Position numbers and translations under genes: made by a program. The notes beneath the pieces are model-generated. The model made no database searches and was not told where the DNA came from. It worked only from the letters and a program-made list of their open reading frames with translations. Positions 34,624 to 42,518 of a stretch of DNA of 64,000 nt are shown one piece after another (position 1 is the stretch's first letter; every line of letters starts with the position of its first letter). The stretch covers positions 434,001 to 498,000 of the forward strand of contig NZ_BBXA01000013.1 of the NCBI RefSeq assembly GCF_001014975.1, given 5' to 3'. Origin of the DNA: Novosphingobium sp. MD-1 (GTDB taxonomy: Bacteria > Pseudomonadota > Alphaproteobacteria > Sphingomonadales > Sphingomonadaceae).

Positions 34624-35787
34624 ATGAGCAGGTTCCATGGTTTGGTCATCGTCGCGGTGGCGCTGGGGCTTGTCGGCGGCCCGGCCTTTGCCAAGAGCAA
34701 TCGGCCGCCCGCCAGGCCGCCACTGGTGATTGCCGAGCAGGGCAACTTCTACGTCGGCGGGCATGAGGCGGAGACCCCATCGGGCAAGGTCGTGGCCGAT
34801 GCCATGTATGTCGAATACCAGATCCCGGCACACCGCACCCACCGCTATCCGCTCGTGTTCGTTCATGGCGGCGCCTCGACCGGAGCGGGATTCTGGAGCA
34901 CGCCCGACGGGCGCGAGGGCTGGGCCACGCTGTTCCTGCGCAAGGGCTATGCCGTCTACGTCGTGGACAGGCCGACACTGGGGCGGTCGGCGCATTTTGA
35001 CGCGGTGGACGGGCCGATGCTGCCGCCGCCGACCGCGCTGGCGAAACGCACGGGCGGGGAAGCGCCGCCTGCGGCCAGACCCGCCACCCGCTTTCCCGGC
35101 AAGCTCCAGCCCGGCGATCCCGCCTACGAACAGATGGTGCGCGGCCGGCAATCGACCATCGAGGTGCCGTTCGGCGCGCCGGGTGATCCGCTGGCGATCA
35201 GCAGCCGCGTGGACGGGATCGATCGCGAGGCCGGGGCGGCTTTGCTGGACCGGATCGGCCCGGCTATTCTGGTCACCCATTCGCGCGCCGGCACCACGGG
35301 CTGGCAGATCGCCGACGCGCGCCCGGCACTGGTGAAGGCGATAATCGCGGCGGAGCCGAACGGCCCTCCGTTCTACAATGCGCCGCCGCTGGGGCAGCCC
35401 GGTGATCCGGTGGCGCGGCCGTTCGGGCTAACCTATGCGCCGATCCGCTTCTCGCCACCGGTGGCCGGCGTCGCGGATTTCGGTGCGCTGGTACGCGCGG
35501 CGCCGGAAGGGCCGGACCGGATCGGCTGCTGGCTGCCGCAGGGCCAGCGGCGCACGATCACCAACCTTGCGCACATACCGGTTGTGGTCGTCACAGGCGG
35601 GTCATCCTATCACGCCGCCTATGATCATTGCACGGTTGCCTTCCTGCGCTGGGGCGGTGTGCCGGTGGAGCATGTCCAGCTTGATCAGCACGGCATAACC
35701 GGTAACACCCACGGCTTCCCGACCGAAACCAACAACGCCGAAATCGCCGGTTTGATCGCGCGCTTGCTGCGCGCCAAAGGGCTTTAG
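34624..35787 (+). CDS. Exported alpha/beta hydrolase
   Basis: 387 aa with a clear Sec signal (cleavage near A-F-A, residue 23). Elements: VFVHGGASTGAGFW (oxyanion loop), a nucleophile elbow T-H-S-R-A-G (Ser220) in which the usual first Gly is Thr, AEPNGPPF, and the late GNTHGFPTE carrying a likely catalytic His. Relatives are esterase-like and poorly characterised. Cotranscribed with the TonB receptor, it is a candidate for periplasmic cleavage of the imported ester. Its stop overlaps that of the convergent carboxylesterase. Confidence 0.85.
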   Translation: MSRFHGLVIVAVALGLVGGPAFAKSNRPPARPPLVIAEQGNFYVGGHEAETPSGKVVADAMYVEYQIPAHRTHRYPLVFVHGGASTGAGFWSTPDGREGWATLFLRKGYAVYVVDRPTLGRSAHFDAVDGPMLPPPTALAKRTGGEAPPAARPATRFPGKLQPGDPAYEQMVRGRQSTIEVPFGAPGDPLAISSRVDGIDREAGAALLDRIGPAILVTHSRAGTTGWQIADARPALVKAIIAAEPNGPPFYNAPPLGQPGDPVARPFGLTYAPIRFSPPVAGVADFGALVRAAPEGPDRIGCWLPQGQRRTITNLAHIPVVVVTGGSSYHAAYDHCTVAFLRWGGVPVEHVQLDQHGITGNTHGFPTETNNAEIAGLIARLLRAKGL

Positions 35788-37280
35788 CGGCGCGCGTCGA
35801 AATAGGCATCGAGGAAGCGTTGCGCCGCCTCGCGCGGGGTGCCGATTACGCCGGGCACGGGTGCAAGGCGCATCAGTTGCGGATTGGCGGCGCGGTAACC
35901 CGGCCAATGCGGCAGGCCTGCGCCATTGGGATCGCCGCGCCGCGCAAAATTCACCCAATAGCTCGACATAAGATCGGATAGCGCCCGGTCGCGCTCGGTC
36001 CAGGGCTGGCTTTCGGCGCGAAGATTCTGGAACACGTATACGATCTCCGCGCCATGGAACGCGCCCTTTTCCACCTGGGCGGGCCACGGCTGATCGAACC
36101 AGTAGAGCCAGGATCCGGATTTGCCTGTCCTGGCTTGCAGCTGTGCCCAGGCGCGCATTTGCCACTGGACGGCGTCGGTGGCGGACTGGCGCAGTGGATC
36201 GGCCACGTCGCCATAGACGCTGTCATACTGCGTCTGATTGCCGGGGCCGGGGGTTACCCATTTCATCTTCAGGGTGGAGCCTTCGTCGGAATTGGACCCG
36301 ACCAGCGTGGGCACATCGTTCTGCTTGCCCGCAGCGAAGATGTTGTAGACCAGATCGGGCAGGACGTAGCCGTCGCGTTCGGTGGGCCAGAAGAACGGCG
36401 CGCCGCGCAGGATCTCGTCCGCCGGTTTCTTGCGCAATTGCGCGATCGAGCTCGCGCCCAGTTTCGCGGCGAAGGCCGCGCCATAGCGCTCTGCCGATGC
36501 CCGGTCCTGCCGGCCGATCAGCCCGCCGTCGGGATCGAACTGCGATGTGCTTTCCCCGATCGCCTTGTCGAACAGGCCATGCGCCAGGGGCGAGGCCTGC
36601 AGTATGTTGACCGAGCCGCTGCCGGCGGATTCCCCGAAGATCGTGATATTGCCGGCATCGCCGCCAAAGGCCGCGATGTTGCGGCGGACCCAGCGCAAGG
36701 CAGCGATCTGATCGAGGATGCCATAGTTGCCGGAGGAGCGATAGGGCGCCTCGCTGGTGAGATCGGGATGGGCGAGGAAGCCAAGCGGCCCCAGCCGATA
36801 GTTGAGCGTGACCAGCACCACGCCCTTTTTGGCGAGCGCGGTGCCATCGAACTGCGGTTCGCTGCCGCTACCGAACATATAGCCGCCGCCATGAATCCAG
36901 ACCATAACAGGCAGGCGGCCTCGCCGTTGCGCGGGTGCCCAGACGTTGAGCGTCAGGCAATCTTCGTTCATGCGCTTGGGCGGGGCGCCCGGGAACTGCA
37001 CTTGCGCGCACATCGGGCCGAACGCGTCGGCGCGACGCACGCCGCGCCATGGGGCGGCCGGTCGGGGCGCCTTCCACCGCAGGTCGCCCACTGGCGGCGC
37101 GGCATAGGGGATGCCGAGAAAACGCCGAATGCCGCTTTCCGCCGTGCCTGCAAGCGTTCCTTCCCGCACCGTGACGCGCGGAGTTGGCGTACCGGTTTGT
37201 GCGGCGGCCGGGGCACTGGCAAACGCGAGTGCCGCCAGCGCCGCAACGGATGGGATAGCGAGACGGCCAGTGCGCGGCAT
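35784..37280 (-). CDS. Exported type-B carboxylesterase
   Basis: 498 aa with a signal peptide (A-P-A-A-A-Q, cleavage about residue 27). Type-B signatures: FLGIPYAAPPVG, EDCLTLNVWAP (Cys108), WIHGGGYMFGSG oxyanion loop, and the nucleophile elbow F-G-E-S-A-G-S-G (Ser218). The Glu (SNSDEGS) and His (KGAFHGAEIVYVF) of the triad are also visible. The start at 37280 has GGAG 7 bases before it. It is the last gene of a minus-strand operon with an MFS carrier, a DoxX-like protein and a TAXI binding protein. Substrate probably an aromatic ester. Confidence 0.93.
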   Translation of the reverse strand: MPRTGRLAIPSVAALAALAFASAPAAAQTGTPTPRVTVREGTLAGTAESGIRRFLGIPYAAPPVGDLRWKAPRPAAPWRGVRRADAFGPMCAQVQFPGAPPKRMNEDCLTLNVWAPAQRRGRLPVMVWIHGGGYMFGSGSEPQFDGTALAKKGVVLVTLNYRLGPLGFLAHPDLTSEAPYRSSGNYGILDQIAALRWVRRNIAAFGGDAGNITIFGESAGSGSVNILQASPLAHGLFDKAIGESTSQFDPDGGLIGRQDRASAERYGAAFAAKLGASSIAQLRKKPADEILRGAPFFWPTERDGYVLPDLVYNIFAAGKQNDVPTLVGSNSDEGSTLKMKWVTPGPGNQTQYDSVYGDVADPLRQSATDAVQWQMRAWAQLQARTGKSGSWLYWFDQPWPAQVEKGAFHGAEIVYVFQNLRAESQPWTERDRALSDLMSSYWVNFARRGDPNGAGLPHWPGYRAANPQLMRLAPVPGVIGTPREAAQRFLDAYFDARR

Positions 37281-37302
37281 GTGTGTTCTCCGCATGAGGG
37301 GA

Positions 37303-38682
37303 TCAGGCTGTAGCGATCGGGCTGGGGGCGGTGTGTTTACGCGCGGCCAGACCAGCCAGTCCGCACAGCGCCAGCAGAATGGCGATCACGCCGAAGAACG
37401 CGCCCGATCCGCCGATATCCAGCGAGATGACGCCCGTATAGGAACTGAGTACCGCGCCCAGCCGCCCCGTGGCCGATGCCGTGCCGACGCCGGTGGCGCG
37501 CGCGGCGGTGGGATAGGTTTCCGCCGCCAGCGTGTAGAGCGTGTTGTGCAGTCCGGCCATGCAGAAGCCGAGCGTCAGGATCATCGGCAGGACCAGCAGC
37601 GCGATGGTAATGTTCTGATGCAGCATCACGGCCATCACCATCGCGACGACGGCCGCCGCCGCCGCCAGCGTCATATGCGCGGAGCTGAAGCCCTTGCGGT
37701 CGACCAGCACCCCGCTGAACAACGCGCCCACCGCGCCACCGATATGGAATGTGGTGATGCCAAGGCTGGTCAGCGTCAGGTCAAAACCCAGCGTGTGCAG
37801 CATGGTGGGCACCCAGCTGAAGATGGTGTAGGAGGCCATGAGACAGGTGAAAAAGCCGCCCCACAGCAGCAGCGTCTGGCGCCGGAAAGCGGGGGCGAGG
37901 AGCGTGCCCAGCGGGCCGGCCAGCGAGGCGTGGCCGGGCGGGGTGGAATAGACCTGCCACGCATCGAGCCGGATGCCGCATCGCCCCAGCACCCGCGCCA
38001 CAACCTCGGGCCGCCCGGCGCGCAGCAGAAAGCCGGGCGATTCCGGTAGAAAGCGGATGAATGCCAGCGCCAGCAGCATGGGCAGGGCGCCGGAAATGAA
38101 GAACATCGCCTGCCAGCCCAGCATCTGCAGCACGCCGGCCCCCAGCATGCCCGCCAGGATGCCGCCGATGGGGATGAACACCATGCCGATGGCGATGGCT
38201 CGTCCCCGGCGGCTGGCCGGTGTGAATTCGGAAATCAGCGCCGCGCCGTTGGGGATGGCGGCCCCGATGCCGACGCCGTCGATAAAGCGTACCAGGATCA
38301 GTTGGGTAACGCTGTGCGTAAGGCCGCCGGCAGCCGTCATCAAACCGAACAGGAAAATGGCGGAAATCAAGGCCCAGCGGCGTCCGATGCGATCGCCGAT
38401 AAGCCCGCCCAGAATCGAGCCCAGCGCCACGCCGGCAAGGTTGGACGCGGCCACGGGCGCGAAGGCGGCGCGCGCGCCGCCCCAGTCCGCGATCAACGCC
38501 GGCAGGGCGATGCCCAGCGACTGGTTGGCCAGGCCATCGACCGCGAACACCAGCGCGAAGCAGCCCAGCAGCCATTTCTGGTAGGTGCTCCACGGCGCTT
38601 CGTCGACCAATTGCGCCAGATCGCGCGTTTCCACCGCGCCAGCCAGACTGGCGGTGCCGGGAATTTCGGTATGCGGCGGCAT
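37303..38682 (-). CDS. MFS transporter, aromatic acid:H+ symporter (AAHS)-like
   Basis: 459 aa. An N-terminal cytoplasmic extension (~35 residues) precedes helix 1 with the Asp-containing FALVFAVDGLANQSLGIALP, motif A GGLIGDRIGRRWALI, a GVGIGAAIPNGAALISEFTP helix and a repeated motif A around FSGVLVDRKGFSSAH. This matches PcaK/VanK-type carriers of benzoates. The ribosome site is GGAAAG. Adjacent to the carboxylesterase, it would take up the aromatic acid released by ester cleavage. Confidence 0.9.
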   Translation of the reverse strand: MPPHTEIPGTASLAGAVETRDLAQLVDEAPWSTYQKWLLGCFALVFAVDGLANQSLGIALPALIADWGGARAAFAPVAASNLAGVALGSILGGLIGDRIGRRWALISAIFLFGLMTAAGGLTHSVTQLILVRFIDGVGIGAAIPNGAALISEFTPASRRGRAIAIGMVFIPIGGILAGMLGAGVLQMLGWQAMFFISGALPMLLALAFIRFLPESPGFLLRAGRPEVVARVLGRCGIRLDAWQVYSTPPGHASLAGPLGTLLAPAFRRQTLLLWGGFFTCLMASYTIFSWVPTMLHTLGFDLTLTSLGITTFHIGGAVGALFSGVLVDRKGFSSAHMTLAAAAAVVAMVMAVMLHQNITIALLVLPMILTLGFCMAGLHNTLYTLAAETYPTAARATGVGTASATGRLGAVLSSYTGVISLDIGGSGAFFGVIAILLALCGLAGLAARKHTAPSPIATA

Positions 38683-38732
38683 GTGCGTTCTTTCCGTGCA
38701 AGGTGGTTCGGATTTGTGCTGTGCCTCGGCGA

Positions 38733-39350
38733 TCAGCTCGGACCCAGGCCCTTGGGGGCATCGATCGCGCTGACCGCCAGAAACCGCGGCGGAGCGGCAT
38801 AGGCGCGGGCGACCAGAAAGGGCTGGTAGTAGCGGAAGTAGGCCAGCAGCAGCAGGCAGTTCACGCCCAGTTCCAGCGGTCCGGTGATAAGCTGGCGCGG
38901 CGCGGCGGTGATGAAGGTGTTGAGATAGAACACCGTGAAGGAGGTCGGCATTTCCAGCACGAGCGCGAGCGGAACGAAGCGGTTGCTCAGCAGCACCAGC
39001 CCGATCACCCCTTCCATCGCCTTGATTCCGGGGAACAGGCCCATCGCGGCCAGCGATTCAATGAACGGGCCGCCGATCGGATGCGGGATCACCGGCTGGC
39101 CGCCGGCAAACCAGTAGCGCGACGAGGACCAGATCAAATGCAGGCCGTAATAGACGCGCAAGGCATCGGTTACGTGATCGGCGTTGGTGCGCACCGGGTC
39201 TATCCGGCGCAGCACCAGCGCCGCGGCGATGCCGGCCAGCACGGGCAAGCCAAAGAACATGAAGGTATCGAACTTGTCGACGGCCAGAATATAGATGGCA
39301 ATCGCCCCGGTAATCGCGGCAGGAACCTTGAAACTATTGGATAGCGGCAT
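38733..39350 (-). CDS. DoxX-like membrane protein 5
   Basis: 205 aa, close paralogue of the 30223-30834 protein (SSSRYW, HPIGGPFIESLAAMGLFPGIKAMEG, LLSNRFVPLALVLEMPTS, FYLNTF). The start at 39350 has AAGGA upstream; the frame runs to 39548 through the TAXI gene end. It lies between the TAXI binding protein and the AAHS-type MFS, in the same orientation with short gaps. Function unknown. Confidence 0.78.
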   Translation of the reverse strand: MPLSNSFKVPAAITGAIAIYILAVDKFDTFMFFGLPVLAGIAAALVLRRIDPVRTNADHVTDALRVYYGLHLIWSSSRYWFAGGQPVIPHPIGGPFIESLAAMGLFPGIKAMEGVIGLVLLSNRFVPLALVLEMPTSFTVFYLNTFITAAPRQLITGPLELGVNCLLLLAYFRYYQPFLVARAYAAPPRFLAVSAIDAPKGLGPS

Positions 39351-39436
39351 CGCTTGTCCTTTCGTGCCCCGTCGGGCGCAACCTGTTGGGCGGGGGCGAG
39401 GAGGGGGCTCGTGTCCGCCTCGGTCCGGCTCCGGCT

Positions 39437-40522
39437 TCAGTCGAGGTAGTGCTTTTCCCGGTAGTAGCGCGCCGCCCCGCCATGGAGCGGTACGCCGCGA
39501 CCGTTGCCAACGGTCAGCGGATCGATCGAATAGGGCCGCACGAACCACTTGAGTTCGCCGCGCTGGCGATCGATCGCTCGGGCAATGGCGTACGCAATAT
39601 CGTCGGGCATGTCGGCGCGCGCGAATACCACCTCGCCAGAGCGTCCAGCGGTGGGGATCGCGCGATCGACCCCGCGCAACAGGCCCCAGCGCGCGGTGGT
39701 TCGCACCATGTCCGCCTTGTCGACCAGCTGATCGATCAGCGCGGTATCCAGGTCCAGGAACTTGAGGTCATGCGCGACGGTAAGCGTGGTCCAGAATGCG
39801 GATTCGGGATTATTCGCCGGGCTGGCCAGGCTTGATATCACCACGTCGAACGGCGTTGCCGCGGTGATATCCTTGGTGCCCACCAGCGAGCCGCCCCAGC
39901 TTTCCAGGCTTTTCCGGTCGATCCCGTAATAATCCAGCACCGGCATGACGCTCGGCTGGAAATCGGTGATGATCCGCACCGGCAGCTTGCGCGCCCGGAT
40001 TTCGGCCAGGCTGGAAATGCCGAGTTGCGGCTTGACCGCCACCAGCAGATAGGTCGGGTCCTCGATCCGCGCGATCAGGCGCAGTCCGGTATAGGGACCA
40101 TCCTTGGCGTAGATATATTCGCCACGATAGGCCCAACCCAGCATCGACGCCTCGGTAATGCCGAAGTCGACATGGGCATTGATGCGCCGGGTCGTTCCGT
40201 GGCGCAGGTCGTCCTCGACCAGCGGGGGTGGCAAGGCCGCGTTGGCGACCAGCCTTGGCCCTTCGGTGCGGTTGCAATTGCGGCACAGGATGATCTCGTA
40301 ACCGTCGGGCCGGACGGCATCGCGCAAAAATTCGCCCAGTTCGCCCCAGGGGCAGGCCTCGGAACAGGCGGAGGCCAGCACCAGCCGCTTTGTAGCGTAG
40401 CCTGTGGCGCCGACATCCTCGGTCTGGCCCACTCCGGGGCCGACCTCAGCGGCATGGAGTGTCACGACCGGCGTCGCGGCGGCAATCCATAGCGCAAGTG
40501 CGGTCAACAGTGTCCGTACCAA
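39437..40522 (-). CDS. TAXI-family (TRAP-type) periplasmic solute-binding protein
   Basis: 361 aa with a signal peptide (cleavage about L-H-A, residue 24). The domain begins RLVLASACSEACPWGELGEF and has VDFGITEASMLGWAYRGEY and PTYLLVAVKP stretches typical of TAXI/NMT1-type binding proteins. TTG start at 40522 with GGGAGAG upstream. No TRAP membrane subunits (DctQM or a fused permease) occur in the window, so it either works with a distant permease or hands substrate to the MFS/TonB system. Two Cys pairs near the N-terminus are unusual. Confidence 0.8.
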   Translation of the reverse strand: MVRTLLTALALWIAAATPVVTLHAAEVGPGVGQTEDVGATGYATKRLVLASACSEACPWGELGEFLRDAVRPDGYEIILCRNCNRTEGPRLVANAALPPPLVEDDLRHGTTRRINAHVDFGITEASMLGWAYRGEYIYAKDGPYTGLRLIARIEDPTYLLVAVKPQLGISSLAEIRARKLPVRIITDFQPSVMPVLDYYGIDRKSLESWGGSLVGTKDITAATPFDVVISSLASPANNPESAFWTTLTVAHDLKFLDLDTALIDQLVDKADMVRTTARWGLLRGVDRAIPTAGRSGEVVFARADMPDDIAYAIARAIDRQRGELKWFVRPYSIDPLTVGNGRGVPLHGGAARYYREKHYLD

Positions 40523-40620
40523 GCGTGCTCTCCCAGATTGCCCTGTGCCGGGCCTTGGCCACCATGATGCGCGCGCGTTGATCGCGCTGCGCGGCAGCCT
40601 ACCACATCAACTCCAAAAGT

Positions 40621-40638
40621 GTATACTATATAATATAC
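40621..40638. promoter_or_regulatory. Operator-like inverted repeat upstream of the TAXI operon
   Basis: GTATA and TATAC arms flank CTATATAA, with ACCAAA following. This is related in sequence to the sites at 5117 and 30988. It lies 100 bases upstream of the TAXI start on the minus strand, just past the end of the Rieske gene at 40654. Confidence 0.4.
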
Positions 40639-40653
40639 CAAATTTCGCACAGA

Positions 40654-41766
40654 TCAGGAGAGTGCCGGCGAGTCCTCTCTGGTCGGGCTTTCCCCGGCTG
40701 CGCCCGGGCCTACTTCGGCGGCCTGTTCCGCGGCGATCATCGCCGCCAGCATCCGTCGGGCGGAAACCGGCGCGGCATCGGTTGGCAACAATATCGGATC
40801 GAGTTCGTTGATATCGCTGACCGTGCCCATGTTCCGCTGCACCATCTCGATCATCGGCTCGTCCTGCTGCCCGAACGCCAGATCGAAGAAATCGAGCATG
40901 GCCTTGTCCACCTCCGGCTCGTCCTGTCGACGATTGCGGCCGTTGACGAAGAAATAGTGCGAGGTGAACTCGGTCTCGGGAGTGATGAAATGCAACTGGG
41001 GAATATGCACCCCGGTTTCGCGGTCCTGGCCCACTTCCCAGCTGCCAACGGCGAAATCGAGGAACGCCGGCGGATACCAGGTCATGGTCGTATCGGTGTG
41101 AACCGGGGTTGCCGCATCCATGCCGAACAGATTGACATGCGCCGATGACGGCCCGAGCCCGCTGCGCAGGCGGTGGTTCACGATCGAACCCTCGCGCCGC
41201 TCCAGCCGTTGCGAGGTGGCCGCCAGCAATTGCTCGGCCGTGTAGTTCCCGCCGCTGAATTGCGGGTGGATGAACGCCGCGTGGCTGAGATCCAGCAGAT
41301 TGTCGACCACCAGCTCATAATGGCCGCGCACATGCAACAGCCCGCGAACCAGCGCGTATTCTTCGGGCTTTTCCAGGAAATCGACCCTTGGCAAAGCCTC
41401 GGGGGTCGCCAGGTGCGGATCGCCCGGCCAGAACCAGACGATGCCGTACCGCTCCATGACCGGCCAGGCCTTGATATCCGCCGCGCGCAACGGGCCCTTG
41501 TTCTTGGCGTGGGGGTTGAACACGCAGTGGCCCGAACGGTTGAAGCGCAAGCCGTGATAGGGGCATTCCAGCGTATCGCCGATCTGCTTGCCAGCGGAAA
41601 GCGGCGCGAAGCGGTGCGGGCAACGGTTGACGATCATGCCCACTTCGCCGTCCTCGCCCCGGAACAGCACGGCATTCTGGTCGATCAGCGTGCGGGCCAG
41701 CGGTTCGGCACCCACCTCGTGCGAATAGGCGGCAGCGTACCAGGCGTTCTTCAATATCGACAGCAA
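40654..41766 (-). CDS. Rieske non-heme iron oxygenase, vanillate O-demethylase (VanA)-like
   Basis: 370 aa. The Rieske cluster is C-x-H-x16-C-x2-H (Cys49, His51, Cys68, His71: C-P-H-R-F-A-P-L, C-P-Y-H-G-L-R-F). The mononuclear iron site D-L-S-H-A-A-F-I-H gives Asp159, His162, His167. The N-terminus MLSILKNAWYAAAYSHEV is typical of VanA/DdmC O-demethylases. TTG start at 41766 with GGAG 8 bases upstream and no nearby ATG. The ferredoxin at 41980 is upstream in the same orientation, and an operator-like site lies between. Likely removes a methoxy methyl group or hydroxylates. Confidence 0.93.
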   Translation of the reverse strand: MLSILKNAWYAAAYSHEVGAEPLARTLIDQNAVLFRGEDGEVGMIVNRCPHRFAPLSAGKQIGDTLECPYHGLRFNRSGHCVFNPHAKNKGPLRAADIKAWPVMERYGIVWFWPGDPHLATPEALPRVDFLEKPEEYALVRGLLHVRGHYELVVDNLLDLSHAAFIHPQFSGGNYTAEQLLAATSQRLERREGSIVNHRLRSGLGPSSAHVNLFGMDAATPVHTDTTMTWYPPAFLDFAVGSWEVGQDRETGVHIPQLHFITPETEFTSHYFFVNGRNRRQDEPEVDKAMLDFFDLAFGQQDEPMIEMVQRNMGTVSDINELDPILLPTDAAPVSARRMLAAMIAAEQAAEVGPGAAGESPTREDSPALS

Positions 41767-41906
41767 GAGCGGCTCTCCGTGGTCTGCGCCGCGATTGCCA
41801 TTTCGCGTGTCGCATGGGTCTTAAAAGGCCTTCCCGATCCGCAGGACCGCGCCGCCTTGCCCGGCAATCCGCCCCGGCGCGCCATCCCGAAGATCGGTAG
41901 TCAAAA

Positions 41907-41917
41907 ATGTATATCAA
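41907..41917. promoter_or_regulatory. Operator-like site before the VanA-like gene
   Basis: ATGTATATCAA, related to TAGTATATCAA at 30106, lies in the 213-base gap between the ferredoxin and VanA-like genes. The gap is too long for simple coupling, so the oxygenase probably has its own promoter here. Confidence 0.38.
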
Positions 41918-41979
41918 TATCGACGCGTCTTGTCATCACCCTACGCTATCGCGGCGGGCGGAAACAATCGGCGCGTGCA

Positions 41980-42339
41980 TCACAGATCGAGCACCAGCCG
42001 GTCGGACAGCGCGCCGGAGCTGCAGATCATCATGACCTTGCCTTCCCGTCGCTCCTTGGGCGTCAGCACCGCGTCATAGTGATCGGGTATGCCCGCCAAC
42101 ACGCGGGTTTCGCAGGCGCCGCAGGTTCCCTGTTCGCAACTGGAATTGGCTTGCACACCCGCCGCGCGCACCACGTCCAGGATCGATTCCCCTGCCGGTA
42201 CGGTCAGCGTCAGGCCGGAGCGGGCCAATTCCACGACAAAGCTTCCCGCCTCGGGCAGGTCGGACTTGGCGGGGCCGGGCGTGCCGGGATCGTTCCCGGA
42301 GCCTTCCGTTGCCGGCTTTTGTGCCGCGCCTTCATCCAT
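41980..42339 (-). CDS. Stand-alone plant-type [2Fe-2S] ferredoxin like the C-terminal domain of VanB
   Basis: 119 aa: a Pro/Gly-rich ~30-residue leader, then a ferredoxin domain with C-x4-C-x2-C-x29-C (Cys68, Cys73, Cys76, Cys106). The stretch SCEQGTCGACETRVLAG and the ending DRLVLDL match the C-terminal domain of vanillate demethylase reductases. The FMN and NAD domains (~200 residues) of those reductases are absent. GGAGG lies 10 bases before the ATG at 42339. It is the presumed electron donor for the VanA-like oxygenase and perhaps the second Rieske enzyme. A separate reductase must exist elsewhere. Confidence 0.88.
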   Translation of the reverse strand: MDEGAAQKPATEGSGNDPGTPGPAKSDLPEAGSFVVELARSGLTLTVPAGESILDVVRAAGVQANSSCEQGTCGACETRVLAGIPDHYDAVLTPKERREGKVMMICSSGALSDRLVLDL

Positions 42340-42401
42340 CGCGCATCGACCTCCCTGGCAGCCCTCGCCGCGCCCGAATCGCCCGGGCGCGATCATGAAA
42401 C

Positions 42402-42419
42402 TATCTTAGTGCTAAGATA
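42402..42419. promoter_or_regulatory. Perfect 8-2-8 inverted repeat, probable MarR operator
   Basis: TATCTTAG-TG-CTAAGATA is a perfect inverted repeat in the divergent promoter region between the ferredoxin (42339) and the flavoprotein (42519). Nearly the same sequence recurs at 44839, next to the marR-type gene, so the MarR protein at 44103 is the likely ligand. Confidence 0.68.
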
Positions 42420-42518
42420 TATTGACAGCGTGATCGAGCAAAAATAGGGAGTCTGCATAACGGCACGCCGGCCCGTCGGGGCGGCTCGTCCCGCACCCGC
42501 AGAACAGGAAGAACAGCC

